Made by a program: the position numbers and the translations under genes
Shown here: positions 33,301 through 45,179 of the stretch, in pieces
Layout of the letters: every line of letters begins with the position of its first letter
Position numbering within the stretch: position 1 is the first letter of the stretch
The notes under the pieces: generated by a model
Databases searched by the model: none
Told to the model about the DNA's origin: nothing
What the model saw: only the letters and a program-made list of their open reading frames with translations
From: Muscardinus avellanarius
Taxonomy: Eukaryota > Chordata > Mammalia > Rodentia > Gliridae
DNA: 64,000 bases
Direction: 5' to 3'
NCBI GenBank assembly: GCA_963383645.1
Contig: OY726561.1
Span: 142,125,441 to 142,189,440, forward strand

Positions 33301-36300
33301 CTTGCTGTCCCCCAGATCCCACCACAGCCTCGCCGAGCCGCTCCCACCACACCGCCCCCACCTGTGAAACGCCGGGACCGGGAGGCCTTGGTCGTCTCGG
33401 GGAGCGGTGAGAAGGCAGGGTGGGGGTTGAGGACTCTCTACGGTTGGAATGGCTACCTGTCATGTCAAGTAGATGGGAGCCCGGGCATGGGGAAACAGGG
33501 CCTAGCAGAGGACCGGGTTGTCTGTGGGGAAGTGGAGGCCCTGGGCCCGGAGGGGTCCCCAGGAAGATGTCCAGTGTCCGGCACAGCGTCTACTTCTGCC
33601 CACAGGTGGCCGCAACACCACGCCCTCGGGGGCCAGCTCTGTGTCTGGCGGCTCCTCGGTCAGCAGCACTTCCCTGGACACACTCTATACCGGCTCCAGC
33701 CCCTCCGAGCCGGGCCCCAGTTGCTCACCCACACCCCCACCCGTGCCTCGGCGAGGCGTCCACACCACTGTGTCCCCAGCCCAGCCTTCTCCCTCCAAGG
33801 TGCCCACCCCCGAGCCCCCTGCAGAGGAGGTGGCACTTGGTACAGCCTCAGCCCCTGATGACTTGGAGGCCCAGAGTGCACTGAGCCTGGGGACCACAGA
33901 GCAGAAGGTGGCGGCCGAGGTGGCGGTAGGCGAGACAGTGGCGGCTGAGACGTCGGCAGTCGAGGTCAAGGTGGCGGTGGCCGAGACAGTGGTGGCCGAG
34001 ACCGAGACAGTGGTGGCCGAGACGGCCGTGCCGAGGACCATCGGGGCTGAACTGATGGAGCTCGTGCGGAGGAACACTGGCCTGAGCCATGAGCTGTGCC
34101 GCGTGGCCATCGGCGTCGTGGTGGGCCACATCCAGGCCTCCGTGCCAGCCAGCTCGCCTATCATGGAGCAGGTCCTCCTCTCGCTGGTGGAGGGCAAGGT
34201 GAGGTGGCAGTGGGAGCCCCCACCCTACACGGTGGCCTGGCCTGGTGTACATTTTGCTGGGTGCTGGGGGCATTTGAGCTGACCTGCGAAGGAGAAAGCT
34301 GACCTGGAGGAAGAGCCTTCCAGGCCAGGCCGGGAGGCGGCACCAAGGAGGATGCACAGCTGGGGCCCCGAGTGAGGGAGAGGAGCGTGGTGGAGGCAGG
34401 ACCCAGGCAGACGCAGATGAGACCAGATGTGGCAGCCATCTCTCTGGCTGCAGGGAGGGAATCGCTACAGGTTATGGGCGAGGGCGAGGGCTTGGTTGGC
34501 GGGGAGCTGTGATGGAGACCTTGTGTGCCTGGCACGAGGGGTGGGGTGGCAGTGTCCTTTGCCAAGGTTGAATACTGCCCAGGAGCACGATTGGGCACAG
34601 TCAGCCCAGGCTGTGTAATGGGGCTGGGGGCCCTCTGTAGGGCTCCTGCAGTTCTGATGTGGGGCGGGGTGGGAGCAGCAGGCCAGCAGTATGCCTGTGC
34701 AGGGCATGGTGGCCAATGCTGGCCAGCGGGACATGAGCATGGCAGGAGGGCTGTTGAGCACGGCCTGGTGCCACTTCTGTTGGATGGGAGCACGGGGTCT
34801 CAGAGTGACATCCAGCAGGGCAGAGCCCTGGTCCTGCTCACGGACGGTGTTTATTCAGGTCTAGGATAGGAGGCAAGGTGCTGCAACACCCCCCACACAT
34901 GGCTCGTGCAGAACCTTGCCCCTGGAGGCCATCAGGCCCCGAGTTGGGTCGCACAGGGCTTGACCTCACAGGTCAGGTCCACCGGTCCAGGCCCAGGGCT
35001 GCCTGGAGGCGGTGACGGCCAGGAAGTGCTGAGCCATGCCTCACCCTCTCCCAGGACCTGAGCACGGCCCTGCCCTCAGGGCAGGTCTGCCATGACCAGC
35101 AGAGGTTGGAGGTGATCTTCGCGGACCTGGCCCGGCGGAAGGACGATGCCCAGCAGCGCAGCTGGGCCCTGTATGAGGACGAGGGCGTCATCTGCTGCTA
35201 CCTGGAGGAGCTGCTGCACATTCTGGTGGGGTTGGGGCCACAGTGCCTGCCGCGGAGCACGCCAGCCCAGCTCACCTGGCTGCGCGGGGACTCGCACCGG
35301 GTGACTCGTTTGCTCCTCCCTGCAGACCGACGCAGACCCCGAAGTTTGCAAGAAGATGTGCAAGAGGAACGAGTTCGAGTCTGTCCTGGCCTTGGTGGCC
35401 TATTACCAAATGGTGTGTGCCGAGCGGGGCGGGCGGGGCGGGGGCGCGGGTGAGGCCCTAGGCACTGACACCCCCCCACCCCCCCCACCCCCCGCCAGGA
35501 ACACCGCGCCTCGCTGCGGCGGCTGCTCCTCCAGTGCTTTGGCGCCATGTGCAGTCTCGACGCGGCCGTCATCTCCATGCTGGTGTCCTCGGTGCTGCCC
35601 GTGGAGCTGGCGCGGGACATGCAGACGGACACGCAGGGTGAGCAGGCGCTGGTGGCCTCCTGGAGCCGAGGGGCCCCGGCGCCTGCAGGAGCTCTGACTG
35701 CCGCCTTCCCCACCAGACCACCAGAAGCTCTGCTACTCCGCCCTCATCCTGGCCATGGTGCTCTCCATGGGGGAGGCGGTACCCTACGCGCACTATGGTA
35801 AGAATGCGGACAGCCGGCCGCGCCCCCAGGTAGGACCACGGCCAAGGCCCAGGGAGCAGAGTGCTGGCTCACAGGCCCAAGCAGGCGGGGTGGTGCTGGG
35901 GGAAGGGACAGGGTGCAGGCATCTGTGTGCCCCTCTCCAGAACACCTGGGCACACCCTTTGCCCAGTTCCTGCTGAGCGTTGTCGAGAACGGGCTGCCCT
36001 CAGACACCACAGAGCAGCTGCCAGACCTCTGCATGAACCTGCTTCTGGCTCTCAACCTGCACCTTCCAGGTGGGACAAGGGCCGCGGGAGGGCGCCGAGG
36101 GCGACCCTGCCCCCGCACGCCTGTCTACACCATGTCCTTCCTCAGCACCCGACCAAAATGTTGTCATGGCCGCCTTGAGCAAGCACGTCAACGTCAAGGT
36201 TTTCTCCGAGAAGCTGCTGTTGCTCCTGAACAGAGGGGGTGAGCGTCCGCGGAGGTGTGAGGTACCTCCGTGATCCCTGCTTAGACTCCTCGAACTCCCT

Positions 36301-39300
36301 GGAGTGCCCTGACCCCGTGACCCCTGCCTCCTAGATGATCCTGTGCGCATCTTCAAACATGAGCCGCGGCCGCCACACTCTGTCCTGAAGTTCCTGCAGG
36401 ACGTGTTCAGTAGCTCCGCCACGGCGGCCATCTTCTACCACACGGACATGATGGCCCTGATTGACATCACCGTGCGGCACATCGCGGACCTGTCCCCCGG
36501 AGACAAGGTGCTGGTGGGAGCCGTGACACCGAGGGGAGGCCCGGGGAGGACCAGCGGGGGAGAGAGGCGAGGTGCCGGCCTGTCAGGGACCAGCGTGCCC
36601 AGCAGACTTGCTGCTAGATCTGGTTTAAGCCTCCCACATGCTGGGGTTGCAAGCAGGCGCCACCACAACCGGCCAAGGGGGAGGCCGAGACGGGAGGATC
36701 GCACGGGTTCGAAGCCAGCCTCAGCAACTTAGTGAGACCCTGTTTCCAAATAAAGTATAAAATAGGTCTGAGAGTATATCCCAGAGGTAGAAAGCCCCTG
36801 GGTTCCACCCTCAGTACCACTACAAAAAAATAAGTAAAAGTGAGAGGAAGGGGAGTGGTGAGTTGGCCCGGGCCACCCTCCCCCCTCATGCCATTTTGGC
36901 ATGGGGCTGTAACTATTTTCTGTATTTCTCTTTTCTGTATTTCTATCTTTTTAATAAATTTCTTTAAATCTTCAAAAAAAAAGTGAGAGGAAAGCTGGGT
37001 ATGGTGGTATGGGTATCCTAGGAGTTGGGAGGCTGAGACAGGAGAATCATGGGTTCAAGGTTCAAGTACTGCCTCAGTAAGTAGTAAGACTCTCATCAAC
37101 CTTGCGAAGCCCTTGGTCAAAATAAAAGTAAGCCAGATATGGTGGTACATGCTTGTGATCCCAATACTTGGGAGGCTAGAACAGGAGGATCGCAGGTTCG
37201 CAGCCAGCCTCAGCTGCTTAGTGAGGTCTCCGCAACTTAGTGAGAGACCTTGTTTCAAAATGAAAAAGGCGGGTAGCTCAGAGGTAGAATGTCTCTGAAA
37301 CATATATACACACTCTTACTCTCTCTGTCTCTCTCTCTCTCACTCGCATACACACGGGGCAGGGGGTGGTGGGGGGGCTTGGAAGTAAATTGCCCGTGTT
37401 CAATCCCCAGTACTATTTGAGAAGCTGAGACAGGAGAATCACAGGTTGAAAGCCAATCTCAGCAACATAGTGAGGCCCTTAGCAACCATTATTTTATTTT
37501 GAGACTATTTCAAAATAAAAAATGAAATAGGAAGCCAGGCATGGTGGTGCATGCTTGTAATCCCAGTACTTAGGAGGCTGAGACAGGAGGATCGCAGGTT
37601 CACGGCCAGCCTCAGCTACTTAATGAGGCCCTTGGCAATGTAGTGAGACCCTGTTTACAAATTAAAAATTAAAAATAGGGCTGGGATGTAACTCAAAGGT
37701 ACAATGCCCTTGGGTTCAATCCCCAGTTCTGTAAAAATATATATATAAATAAATAGCTGGGTGTAGTGGGTCACCCTTGTAATCCCAGTACTTGGGAGGC
37801 TGAGACGGGAGGATTCAAAGCCAGCCTCAGCTACTTAGTGAGGCTCGAAGCAACTTAGACCCTGTTTCCAAATAAAATATAAAACAGATCTGGAAGTGTA
37901 GCTCAGAGGTAGAAGGTCCCTGGATTTCATCCCCAGACCACAAAACAAATTAAATAAATAAAGGTAAGAAGAGAAATGAGAGCTATTGACGGGGCAAAGA
38001 AGAAGTGCCAGGTCTGTCCCGTGGGTTAGGAGTCTCCAGACAGGGAAGAGCTTGGGCATCGTCACAGAGGTTGGGAGGGGCGGCGGAGCCAAGCTCAGGC
38101 CAGGGGAGCAGGTGAGGCAGCCAGGCCATGGAGGGTTGTGTATGACACATGGAGAGGACTCAGGACACCTGCCTTTCAGTCCTCACTTCTGGGTCGACAA
38201 CAGTGTTCTTTCATAAGATACAGGACATGAGAAAGCTTCCAGCCAGGCATAGTGGCGCACACTTGTCATCCCAGCGTTTGGGAGGCCATGACAGGAGGAT
38301 GGCAGGTTCACAGCCAGCCTCAGCTACTTAGGCCCTCTGCAACTCAGTGAGACCCTGTTTCAAAATAAAGAATGAGCCAGGTGTGGTGGCGCACGCTTGT
38401 AATCCCAGCGTTTGGGAGGCAGAGACAGGAGGATTGCGGTTCGCAGACAGCCTCGGCTACTTAGTGAGGCCCTCTGCAACTCAGTGAGACCCTGTTTCAA
38501 AATAATAAAAAATAGGGCTGAGGATGTAACTTCAAGATGGAGTACCACTCCAAGATGGATGGAAAACCCTGGGTTCCATCCCCACTACCACAAGAAAAAA
38601 AAAAAAAAAAAAAAGAAAGAATGAAGAATAGGGCTGGGAGTATAGCTCCAAGGTAGCATGCCCTTGAGCTCAATCCCTAGTATCCTAGTGTTGCAAAAAT
38701 AAAATTAATTAATAAAAATAAAAAGTAGAGCCAGGCGTGGTGGTTCATGCTTGTAATCCCCGCGCTTGGGAGGCAGAGACAGGAGGATCGCGAAGCCAGC
38801 CGTGCTGGCTTAAGAGACCCTGTTTCCAAATAAAATATAAATAAAATAAAATATAAAATAGGTCTGGGAGTGTAGCTCAGAGGTAGAAGGGTTTCCAGAA
38901 ACCCCAGTACCACCAAAAAAAAAAAAAAAAAAATAGAGCTGGGGATACAGCTTGGAGGTAGATGCCCTGTGTTCACTCCCCAGCACAGAAAAACAAAAAG
39001 ACAGCTCCGGACTGGAGAGGGTGAGGAAGGCCGCGGCTGGATGACCGCAGGTCGAGGCCACTGGGCAAAGGCGGGGGTGGGCATTTAGAGTCTTGTCCAG
39101 AGCTCACAGGTGTAGGCAAGAGGTAGCGGGCGGTCACTGTTCTCAGCAGTCAGGTCTCCAGTGCAAGCGAGGGCCAGGGAGGGAAGCCTAGGGCCTCATG
39201 GGCCTACGTGCCACCTCGAGGCCCAGCTTTGCAGCCCTGGTAGGACTTCCCTGCGGCTGTGGCTGCGGTGGCTCATCCGTCCACAAGGCCACAGACTAGC

Positions 39301-39574
39301 AGCCGGAGCGTCTGGGCACTGGGGTTTAAGCAGTGTGAGCGGGGTCCTGAACTGCCTGCTCTTCCTGCAGCTGCGCATGGAGTACCTCTCCCTGATGCAT
39401 GCTGTGGTCCGTTCCACGCCCTACCTGCAGCACCGCCATCGGCTCTCCGACCTGCAGGCCACCCTGAGGCGCATCCTGGCCGAGGAGGAGGCCTCGCCAC
39501 AGTGCCAGATGGACCGCATGATTGTCCGAGAGATGTGCAAGGAGTTCCCGGTGCTGGGGGAGGCCCCCAGCTAG
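30211..39574 (+). CDS. NCKIPSD: NCKIPSD (SPIN90/WISH), NCK-interacting SH3 protein (whole coding span, 13 exons)
   Basis: An actin regulator that binds NCK, dynamin and endocytic partners; its C-terminal armadillo-like domain binds and activates Arp2/3 to nucleate linear filaments (family knowledge). Thirteen exons join in phase to 748 codons; human has 722. Seen in order: SH3 domain at residues 1-57 (ALYAF...WWLA...GYVPPAYL), a helical segment at 58-100, a Ser/Pro-rich linker at 100-335 with PxxP sites ([10 protein letters not shown] near 173, [10 protein letters not shown] later), then the conserved helical domain from [13 protein letters not shown] (334) to GEAPS (748). The extra length is explained by an insertion of about 33 residues at 300-332, offset by absence of a seven-residue IPLPSSQ segment that I remember from human. 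The ATG is the only one that starts the SH3 fold. Every splice junction has GT and AG. Confidence 0.97.
30382..32709 (+). other. NCKIPSD: NCKIPSD intron 1
   Basis: GC-rich at the 5' end, then unique sequence, with one reverse SINE at 31930-32135. No internal exon was recognised; open frames here are GC-driven. Confidence 0.6.
32710..32819 (+). CDS. NCKIPSD: NCKIPSD exon 2
   Basis: Residues 58-93, beginning [19 protein letters not shown]. Human has GLEQ; the change is conservative. The acceptor is cccccttag; the donor splits the Gln codon as CA|gtgagt. Confidence 0.95.
32992..33196 (+). CDS. NCKIPSD: NCKIPSD exon 3
   Basis: Residues 94-162, from [14 protein letters not shown] to GADGGLYQ; Ser-rich and basic. 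It ends in phase 0 before the proline-rich exon. Confidence 0.95.
33316..33406 (+). CDS. NCKIPSD: NCKIPSD exon 4 (proline-rich)
   Basis: Residues 163-192, [20 protein letters not shown] and onward. It holds a PxxP ligand for SH3 partners and a short basic KRRDR patch that could act in nuclear localisation. Confidence 0.95.
33606..34198 (+). CDS. NCKIPSD: NCKIPSD exon 5 (linker with lineage-specific expansion)
   Basis: Residues 193-390. The first part is Ser/Gly/Pro-rich ([28 protein letters not shown]). Residues 294-332 are a low-complexity run of Val/Ala/Glu/Thr. From [14 protein letters not shown] onward the sequence is the conserved start of the Arp2/3-binding domain and ends LLSLVEGK. 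Confidence 0.95.
33905..34027 (+). repeat. NCKIPSD: In-frame VAET-type minisatellite in NCKIPSD exon 5
   Basis: Units of 12-15 bases close to gtggccgagaca are repeated imperfectly about eight times and translate as VAET, VAEV, VGET and ETETVVAET. The reading frame stays open. The human protein as I recall it has only KAAAEAAVPRT here, so about 33 residues are extra. Confidence 0.75.
34199..35054 (+). other. NCKIPSD: NCKIPSD intron 5
   Basis: G-rich unique sequence without repeats or exon evidence. Its open frames look like by-products of base composition. Confidence 0.6.
35055..35225 (+). CDS. NCKIPSD: NCKIPSD exon 6
   Basis: Residues 391-447, [16 protein letters not shown] to EELLHIL, in the armadillo-like domain. 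Phase 0 at both ends. Confidence 0.95.
35326..35412 (+). CDS. NCKIPSD: NCKIPSD exon 7
   Basis: Residues 448-476, [18 protein letters not shown] to AYYQM. The intron that follows is only 86 bases long. Confidence 0.95.
35499..35637 (+). CDS. NCKIPSD: NCKIPSD exon 8
   Basis: Residues 477-522, [19 protein letters not shown] to MQTDTQ. Its acceptor (ccgccag) follows an almost pure C tract rather than a mixed polypyrimidine tract. Confidence 0.95.
35717..35797 (+). CDS. NCKIPSD: NCKIPSD exon 9
   Basis: Residues 523-549, [20 protein letters not shown] to YAHY. Confidence 0.95.
35941..36069 (+). CDS. NCKIPSD: NCKIPSD exon 10
   Basis: Residues 550-592, [18 protein letters not shown] to NLHLP. Confidence 0.95.
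36146..36238 (+). CDS. NCKIPSD: NCKIPSD exon 11
   Basis: Residues 593-623. It opens [14 protein letters not shown], where human has AADQNVIMAALSKH, and ends LLLLNRG. Confidence 0.95.
36335..36507 (+). CDS. NCKIPSD: NCKIPSD exon 12
   Basis: Residues 624-681, [19 protein letters not shown] to DLSPGDK, one of the most conserved parts. The following 2.9 kb intron is filled with SINEs. Confidence 0.95.
36650..39000. mobile_element. SINE field in NCKIPSD intron 12
   Basis: Forward copies at about 36655-36840, 36990-37110, 37130-37300, 37530-37735, 37755-37950, 38240-38370, 38375-38600 and 38728-38925 (hairpin type). The second copy of the dispersed AATAAA repeat is at 36873-36980. 37960-38235 is unique. 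Confidence 0.85.
36873..36980 (+). mobile_element. Dispersed repeat, copy 2
   Basis: Matches 6013-6098 closely across atgcca...ctgtatttctatctttttaataaat...taaatcttc, with AATAAA at 36953 and an A tail. Confidence 0.6.
39371..39574 (+). CDS. NCKIPSD: NCKIPSD exon 13 (last coding exon)
   Basis: Residues 682-748 and the TAG stop, [20 protein letters not shown] to [10 protein letters not shown]. Confidence 0.96.
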   Translation: MRMEYLSLMHAVVRSTPYLQHRHRLSDLQATLRRILAEEEASPQCQMDRMIVREMCKEFPVLGEAPS

Positions 39575-40220
39575 CACCTCCCTAGGCCCCCCTCCCTGCA
39601 GCCCTGGGCAGGGTGCAGGGGACCCAGGGGCTTTGGCCTAAGCATGTTTTGTACTGCCATCGTGAGGGGAAAAGAGGTCGCAGGGACCTGAAGGGCCCCG
39701 CCTTCAGGAGAGCTAATGCAAGGGGCCAAGTCAGGATGGGACCACTGGCTGGAAGCTGTGCCGGGCAGAGGAAGTGTGCAAACGGAGCCCCCTCTGCCCC
39801 TGTAGGCCGCCTCTTCAGCATGCCCCCCGTGCCCCGTGCTCCCCCAGAGCCCTGCCACCGCCCAGCCTGGCCGCCCTGGTCGCGGCCTCAGGGGCCGTTG
39901 GGCGGGTGGGTGGGTGGCGGAGCCCACAGCGTCTGTCCTTGCCTTGCTCCACAGTGAGTGCTGCCTTGCTTTCCTGACCCACCCGAGGGGTCACGCCCTG
40001 CTCTCTGCCCCAGAGGCCTTTGGGGCCTTGGCCACGCTGCTGCTTTGAAGGTGGGATCTTGGAGACAGACCATCCATCCTGGAGCCTCGTGGGACAGGAT
40101 GATGGTGCTGAAAAAGCCACTGACAGAATCTATTTTCTCTAAAAATGTAGTCTGAAAAGCCATGTATATTTTCCTATGTGCTGCAGCTCACCTTTGGAAA
40201 TAAACCACAGGCGTCCAGAA
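39575..40220 (+). terminator. NCKIPSD: NCKIPSD 3' UTR and poly(A) signal
   Basis: GC-rich untranslated sequence ends with AATAAA at 40199-40204, so cleavage is expected near 40215-40225. No reading frame here resembles a protein. Confidence 0.8.
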
Positions 40221-41404
40221 TCCAGCTTCCCGCTGTAATCCTGGGGGTGTGGAGAGGGTGGGAGTGGGGTGGGGTTTCTCAGGACTCCGGCCCGCTAGAT
40301 TTCACTGACTCCTGCAGCCTGGCCCCGACACCTGTGGGCCTGTCTTGGCCCCTGGACCCAGCCCAGCCACATACCACCGCATTCTGCTTGCAGGTAGTGG
40401 TGCCTCTGGGCTTGGCTTCCAGCCTTCTTGTGCCTGAAGGCCAGTCCTCTCGCTGTTGAAACCCCCTTGTCCTACACAGCTGTTCTCAAGAGAAGCCAGT
40501 CCTCTCTATCTCTGGTCTTCCAGAATGCACATACCTTGTCCAGCCTCATCTCCCTTGTCCTTGGGTCCAGTACCATCATAGGCAACCTCAGCAGAGACTT
40601 GGGGTCGTCGTGTTAGGGAGAAAGAGTATGTTAACAGGGAGGGGGTTGGGTCAGGGACAAGAGGCCAGGATTTAACAAACTGATGCTCTTCATGGGCTCC
40701 TAGGTGAGCAGAGACTCTCACCAAAAGCAGATGAGGCCAGTCTGGACCTGGAGGCAGTGGCCAGCTGAGCTGCTAAGATGCTCCCCGTGCTTCAAGCCTG
40801 CCGCTCGCTCCTCCGCCATCTGCACATCCAGAGTCGTTGGGACTGTGACTCTGTCCTGACTTCTCTTTTCTCCTTGGAAGCAGGGAGCTCATATTTTCCC
40901 AGCACAAAAATAATGCAGCAGGCACCACAGGGAGGTTGGCTGGGCCGCACGAGCAGGCTTACTTATTTGCCAGGAAACCCAAGGAAGAGAAGTCAGGAGC
41001 CACTGGTGACCGCCTCCTTGGCCGCCCCCTTTGACAGTGTGGGCTCGCAGGGTGGGGATGTGCCTGGCTGGCTTCTTCCTCTTGGGACATTCAGCAGCTC
41101 CTCCCACAGGCAGGAGCAGTGACACTGGCTTCCAGTCACAACTCCTTTCTCATTGGACTGCTGAGAGCAACAGATGTGCCATACCTCGTGAGGTGGCGCG
41201 GTCCTCAGGAAGCTGACTTGCTGGGTCCTCTGTCCTGAGCAAATACCCAGAAATTGACATCTTTCTCACCACAGAAAATCACATCTCCAAAGGAATATTA
41301 GGATGAGTCAGAATCCTCAGGAAGGGAACTATAGCTGGCAAATAGGTCTCTAGCTGCTTAGGTTGGTGGACATGGGTGTGGTTAGGGAGGCTGAGAAAAT
41401 AAAC
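40221..41404 (+). other. Intergenic unique sequence downstream of NCKIPSD
   Basis: No exon-like structure or repeat recognised. Confidence 0.4.
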
Positions 41405-42814
41405 TCAGGCCTGGCGTGGTGACGCACACCTATAATCCCAGTTCTCCAGTTCTCGGGAGTCTGAGACAGGAGGATCACAGGCTCACGGACAGCCTCAGCC
41501 ACATGGTGAGACTTTCAGCAACTTTTCAAGACCCTGTTTCAAAACCAAGACTTAAGCTGGACGTGGTGGCGCAGGCTTGTAATTCCAGCGTTTGAGAAGC
41601 TGATATGGGAGGTTGAGGTTCAAGGACAACCTCAGCTACTTAGTGAGGCCCTTTGCTACTCAGTGAGACCATGTTTCAAAAATAAAAAGACTAAAACATA
41701 GGGCTGGGGTTGTAGTTAGGAGGTAGAATGCCCCTGGGCTCCATCTCCAGTACCAAAAAAAAACTTGTGATCTGCCCAGACGTGGTAGCGCACGCTTGTA
41801 ATCCTAGCACTCAGGAGGCTGAGACCTGAGGATCGCAGTTCGGGGCCAGCCTAAGCTACTTAGGCCCTCTGCAACTTAGTGAGACCCTGTTTCAAAAATA
41901 AAGAATAAAAAATAGGGCAGGGGGTGTAGCTTGGAGACTGAATGTCCCTGGGTTCCATCCCCATACCTGCAAAAAAAAAAAAAAAAAAAAAAAACCACAA
42001 AAAAAACCCTTCTGGTCTGTAGTCAGAGGTCCATGTAGCCACAGGCCCATGCTAAAAAAAACAAAGACTTAAAGCCAGGCATGGTGGTACATGCTTGTAA
42101 TCCCAGTGCTTGGGAGGCTGAGACAAGAGGATCACAGATTCGAAGACAGCCCAGCTACTTAAGTCCTACACAACTTGGTGAGACCCTGTTTCAAAATAAG
42201 CTTTTAGAGTTCTTTATATATTCTGTATATAAACCCTCTATCAGAGGGTACAGGCCGGGTGAGGTGGTACAGGTTTGTAATCCCAGCATTGGGGGGCTGA
42301 GACAGGAAGATCGCAGTTTGCGGCCAGCCTCAGCTACTTAATGAGGACCTGTTTCAAAATAAACAATAAAGACCTGGGCGTGGTGGCGCACACTTGTAAT
42401 CCCAGCATTCAGGAGGCTGAGGCTGAAGGATCCTGGTTCACAGACAGCCTCAGCTACTTAGTGAAGCCCTTTGCAACTCAGAGAGACCTTGTTTCAAAAT
42501 AAAGAATAAAAAATAGGGCAGGGGGTATAGCTTGGAGGTCAAATGCCCCTGGGTTCCATCCCCAGACCTGCAAATAAATAAATAAATAAATAAAAAATAG
42601 GGCTGGGGGTGTAGCTCAGAGGTAGAATGCCCCTTTATTCAATCCCCAGTACCACACAAAAAATGTCTTTTATTTGAAACAGGATCTTGCTAAACTTCTA
42701 AGAATCTCGTTGCTGACACTGGCCTTGGATTTGTGATCCTCCTATCTCAGTTTTCCAAGCATTGTGATTACAGGTTTATTTATCCCCACCATACCCAGTT
42801 TATTTATTTATATC

Positions 42815-42866
<52 letters not shown>

Positions 42867-44002
42867 CTGGGGCTTGAACCCAGCAGCATTCTACCTCCGA
42901 GCTACACCTTCAGCTCTATTTTTTTTTTCCAGTACTGGGGATGGAACCCAGGGGCATTCTACCTCCAAGCTATACCCCAGCCCCATTTTCTAATTATTTT
43001 GAAACAGGTTCTCACTATGTTGTGGGGGCCTCACTAAGTAGCTGAGGCGAGCCATGCACCGGGATCCTCCTGTCTCTCTTTCCCAAGCGCTGGGATGATA
43101 GACACACATCACCAGGTCCGTTACCCTGAGGCTTCTTCAGGCTTGGTATCTGAGGGCATGGTGGCACATGCTTGCAATCCCAGTCCTTGGGGAAGCTGAG
43201 ACAAGAGGGTTTCGGGTTCAAAGCCTGACTTGGCAATTTAGTGAAGCTCTCAACCCAGTAAGACCATTTTCAAATAAGAAATAAAATCTGGCTGAGGGTG
43301 TAGCTTAGAGGTAGAGTTTAATCCCCAGTACCATAAAAAAAATATTGGTATCTAGGACAGGAATTGGCCTACTTTTGTTTTCTTCAAGACTGTCTTGGGT
43401 ATTCTTGGGCCCTCTTATATTTTAGACTCTAGTTTATTTCTACACACATGCACACCCGCGAACACACACATACAGAGTCTACTGAGTTTTCAGTTGGAGT
43501 AATATTGCACCCATGTGACAATTTGGGGGAAATTAACACCTTTACAATAGTCAGTCTTCCAATTAATAATATTTTGTAGCTGGGCGTGGTCGTGCACACT
43601 TGTAATCCCAGCATTTGAGAGGCTGAGACAGGAGGATCTGGGTTAGTGGACAGTCTCAGCCACTTAGTGAGGCCCTTTGCAACTCAGTGAGACCCTGTTT
43701 CAGAATAAAGAATAAAAAATAGGGCTGGGACTGTAGCTCAGAGGTAGAATGCCCCTGGGTTCCATCCCCAGTACCATACACACACACATACAGAAATAAT
43801 GTTTTATAGTGTTTATGTTTACTTGATGCTATCATAAATAACATAATTTAATTTTTATTTTCTGTTGACAACATAAATTATAGCTGATTATTTGTGTGTG
43901 TGTGTGTGGTCCTGGGGATTGAATCTAGGAGTATTCTAATTCTGAGCTACACCCCAAGCCCCCTATTATTCTATTATTTTATCTTCTTTTTGGAACTGGG
44001 AA

Positions 44003-44048
<46 letters not shown>

Positions 44049-44168
44049 TGTGTTACTGGGGATAGAACCCAGAGGCATTCTACCCTATTTATTATTTTTT
44101 TTGAGGGGTCTGGGATGGAACCTAGGAACATTCAACCTCTGAGCTACACCCCCTGCCCTATTTTTTCT

Positions 44169-44204
<36 letters not shown>

Positions 44205-44835
44205 TCGTCTGGGGATGGAACCCAGAGGCATTTGATCTCTGAGCTACACCCCCTGCCCAATTTTTTATTCTTTTATTTTGAAACAGGGTCTCACTGAGTT
44301 GCAGAGGGCCTCAATAAGTAGCTCAGGCTGTCCGCGAACCACGATCCTCTGGTCTCCCGAATGCTGGGATTACAAGCGTGCGCCACCATGCCTGGCAAAC
44401 CTAGATTCTTTAAGTCCAGTGATAGAGGGGAGCTGAGGAGGCCACACCTTTGCCTTCTGCCCTTCTCTGTCTCCCACAGCAGCCTCAAATCGAGGTCTCT
44501 GGGCCCTGGTGGACCCTCTAGTTTCCAGCTGACTGGGAAAGAATGAGGATGAACCAGGTAAGTTGGTTTCTAGGAGGCAGAGTTAAGGCAGGACTTGGAC
44601 AGCTGGGCATGGTGGTGTATGTTGTAATCTCACATTTGGGAAGTTGAGACGGGAGAACTGCAGTTCCTGGACAGCCTCAGCTGCTACTTAGTGAATCCCT
44701 TTGCAACTCCGAAAGACCCTGTTTTAAAAATAAAGAATAAAAAATAGGGCTAGGGGTTTAGCTCTAAGGTAGAATGCCCCTGGGTTCTGCCCCCAATACC
44801 GAGAAAAACAAAAAAACAAAAAAACAAAAAAACTG
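41405..44835. mobile_element. Intergenic SINE field between NCKIPSD and CELSR3
   Basis: Forward copies run 41405-42680. Reverse copies span 42685-43120 with a GT tract at 42818-42864. Forward copies lie at 43140-43345, 43575-43790 and 44610-44830. Reverse copies at 43885-44395 hold GT tracts at 43892-43908 and 44005-44053 and a CTTT tract at 44167-44206. AT-rich unique DNA lies at 43345-43570 and 43800-43880. Confidence 0.85.
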
Positions 44836-45179
44836 GACTTTGAGGAACTCCCACCAACAATGACTTTTGTCACTGCGGCCAGGAGGTGCAGAAGCGGTGC
44901 AGCTGGGAGGGCAGGGCCGGCAGGAGCCTCCGGGAACAGCAGCCACAGAGGGAGGAGGGCTGGAGGCAGTGGACGCTCAGCTCTCCACAGGAAGTGGCCA
45001 GCACATGAAGGCCGGCTCCCCCCACCCCGCCCCGTCCCTTTGTGCCTCTGCACTTTTGCCCCGGTGGCTTCCAAGACGTAGGTTGGCTCTCCCTTTCCTG
45101 ACAGACCGGACCTCTTGCCGGTCATTCAAGGTAACCAAGATGCTGCGCAGGTATTTTCTGCGGGGAGCCTCCCGCACCG

